From contig NZ_FNFE01000002.1 of the NCBI RefSeq assembly GCF_900100335.1, positions 372,001 through 436,000 of the forward strand: a stretch of DNA of 64,000 nt, read 5' to 3'. The position numbers and the translations under genes are program-made. Under the pieces are notes generated by a model. The model was not told the DNA's origin, searched no databases, and saw only the letters and a list, made by a program, of their open reading frames with translations. This document shows positions 63,636 to 64,000 of this stretch, piece after piece. This DNA comes from Natronorubrum texcoconense. GTDB taxonomy: Archaea; Halobacteriota; Halobacteria; Halobacteriales; Natrialbaceae. The first letter of the stretch is position 1; each line of letters begins with the position of its first letter.

Positions 63636-64000
63636 ATGCCAGAAACCGGAGATGCTGCGCCCGACTTCACTGCACCGCTCGCAAACGGCGACGTCGACTC
63701 CTTCACCCTCTCGGAGCGCCTCGAGAGCGAGGCCCCGATCGTCCTCGCCTTTTTCCCCGGCGCGTTCACCAGCGTCTGTACGACCGAGATGTGTGCGTTC
63801 CAGGACCGACTCGCCTCGTTCAACGACCTCGACGCCAGCGTCTACGGCGTCAGCCGCGACTCGCCGTTCACGCTCAACGAGTTCCGCGACCAGAACGATC
63901 TCGAGTTCGGGCTCATCAGCGACTACAACAAGGAGATCATCGACGACTACGGCGTCGCGATGGACTTCGCCGACCTCGGGGTCTACGGCGTCGCCAAGCG
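63636..64000 (+). CDS. peroxiredoxin / redoxin-domain protein (5' part, cut by window end)
   Basis: 121 residues visible from ATG 63636. Thioredoxin-fold peroxiredoxin: APDFTAPLANGDVDSFTLSE, then FFPGAFTSVCTTEMCAFQD containing the peroxidatic Cys (TSVC) and a second Cys five residues on, typical of AhpC/BCP-type enzymes. Likely reduces peroxides. The 3' end is outside the window. Confidence 0.9.
   Translation, partial: MPETGDAAPDFTAPLANGDVDSFTLSERLESEAPIVLAFFPGAFTSVCTTEMCAFQDRLASFNDLDASVYGVSRDSPFTLNEFRDQNDLEFGLISDYNKEIIDDYGVAMDFADLGVYGVAK

Overview
The window comes from a halophilic archaeon. Coding regions are GC-rich, nearly every protein is strongly Asp/Glu-rich with few lysines, and many starts follow a TATA-like box by about 25 nt with no leader. 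Gene content also points to haloarchaea: cobalt-early cobalamin genes with two CbiH paralogues, Bat/HTH_10 regulators, TFE, a CheA-CheC-CheD-CheR set, and a PilB/PilC pilus operon with pilin-like satellites. A Natrialbales relative (Natrinema/Haloterrigena type) is a reasonable guess, but the sequence alone does not settle the genus.

Layout. 1-1830 (minus): a methyltransferase cut by the window edge, a 54-residue acidic protein and a DUF1802 protein. 1936-6234: cbiA, a membrane glycosyltransferase, a PhaB-like reductase and an R2lox-like di-metal oxidase. 6406-15947: the cobalamin corrin-ring operon cbiT-cbiL-cbiF-cbiG-cbiH-cbiH2-ferredoxin-LAGLIDADG-like protein-cbiX-DUF3209-beta-propeller, almost all overlapping or closely spaced. 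Cys/His-rich tails occur on several of its enzymes. 16098-20300: four consecutive ultra-acidic genes that I cannot assign to a described system. Two are paralogues with seven-step glycine zippers, one carries Lys/Leu 11-residue amphipathic repeats, and one has VESVTGDD repeats and a basic RHSTM tail. This is the best candidate for an undescribed system here.

20388-31661: a YbjN-like protein, an 84-bp MITE-like element, UspA proteins and an acetate module: acs, a Bat-type regulator with an integrase-like N-terminus, a second acs, and DUF4212 plus SSS symporter subunits. 31755-39601: housekeeping and regulatory genes (small membrane proteins, cupin, histidine kinase, HTH_10 regulator, Trm56, MBL hydrolase, tfe, DUF2110, DUF5803 lipoprotein). 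39663-49703: chemotaxis genes (cheW-like on minus, then cheW-cheY-cheB-cheA-cheC-cheC2-cheD-cheR). CheA carries an acidic linker of about 590 residues. 49821-51125: a protein with a degenerate HsdR-N-like nuclease domain. 51162-59988 (minus): pilB-pilC and five single-TM pilin-like satellites. 60390-64000: SDR, acyl-CoA dehydrogenase, tRNA-Arg(CCU) with a nearby partial 3' copy, tatA, and the start of a peroxiredoxin.

How they fit together: the cobalamin operon supplies corrin-ring assembly, from cobalt insertion (CbiX) through the methylations and ring contraction to amidation (CbiA). CbiC, CbiE, CbiJ and the late genes must lie elsewhere. The acs-DUF4212-SSS block imports and activates acetate. 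The Che proteins would relay receptor signals to an archaellum or pilus apparatus whose other parts are outside the window. Domain names are from my own reading of motifs, not from database searches.
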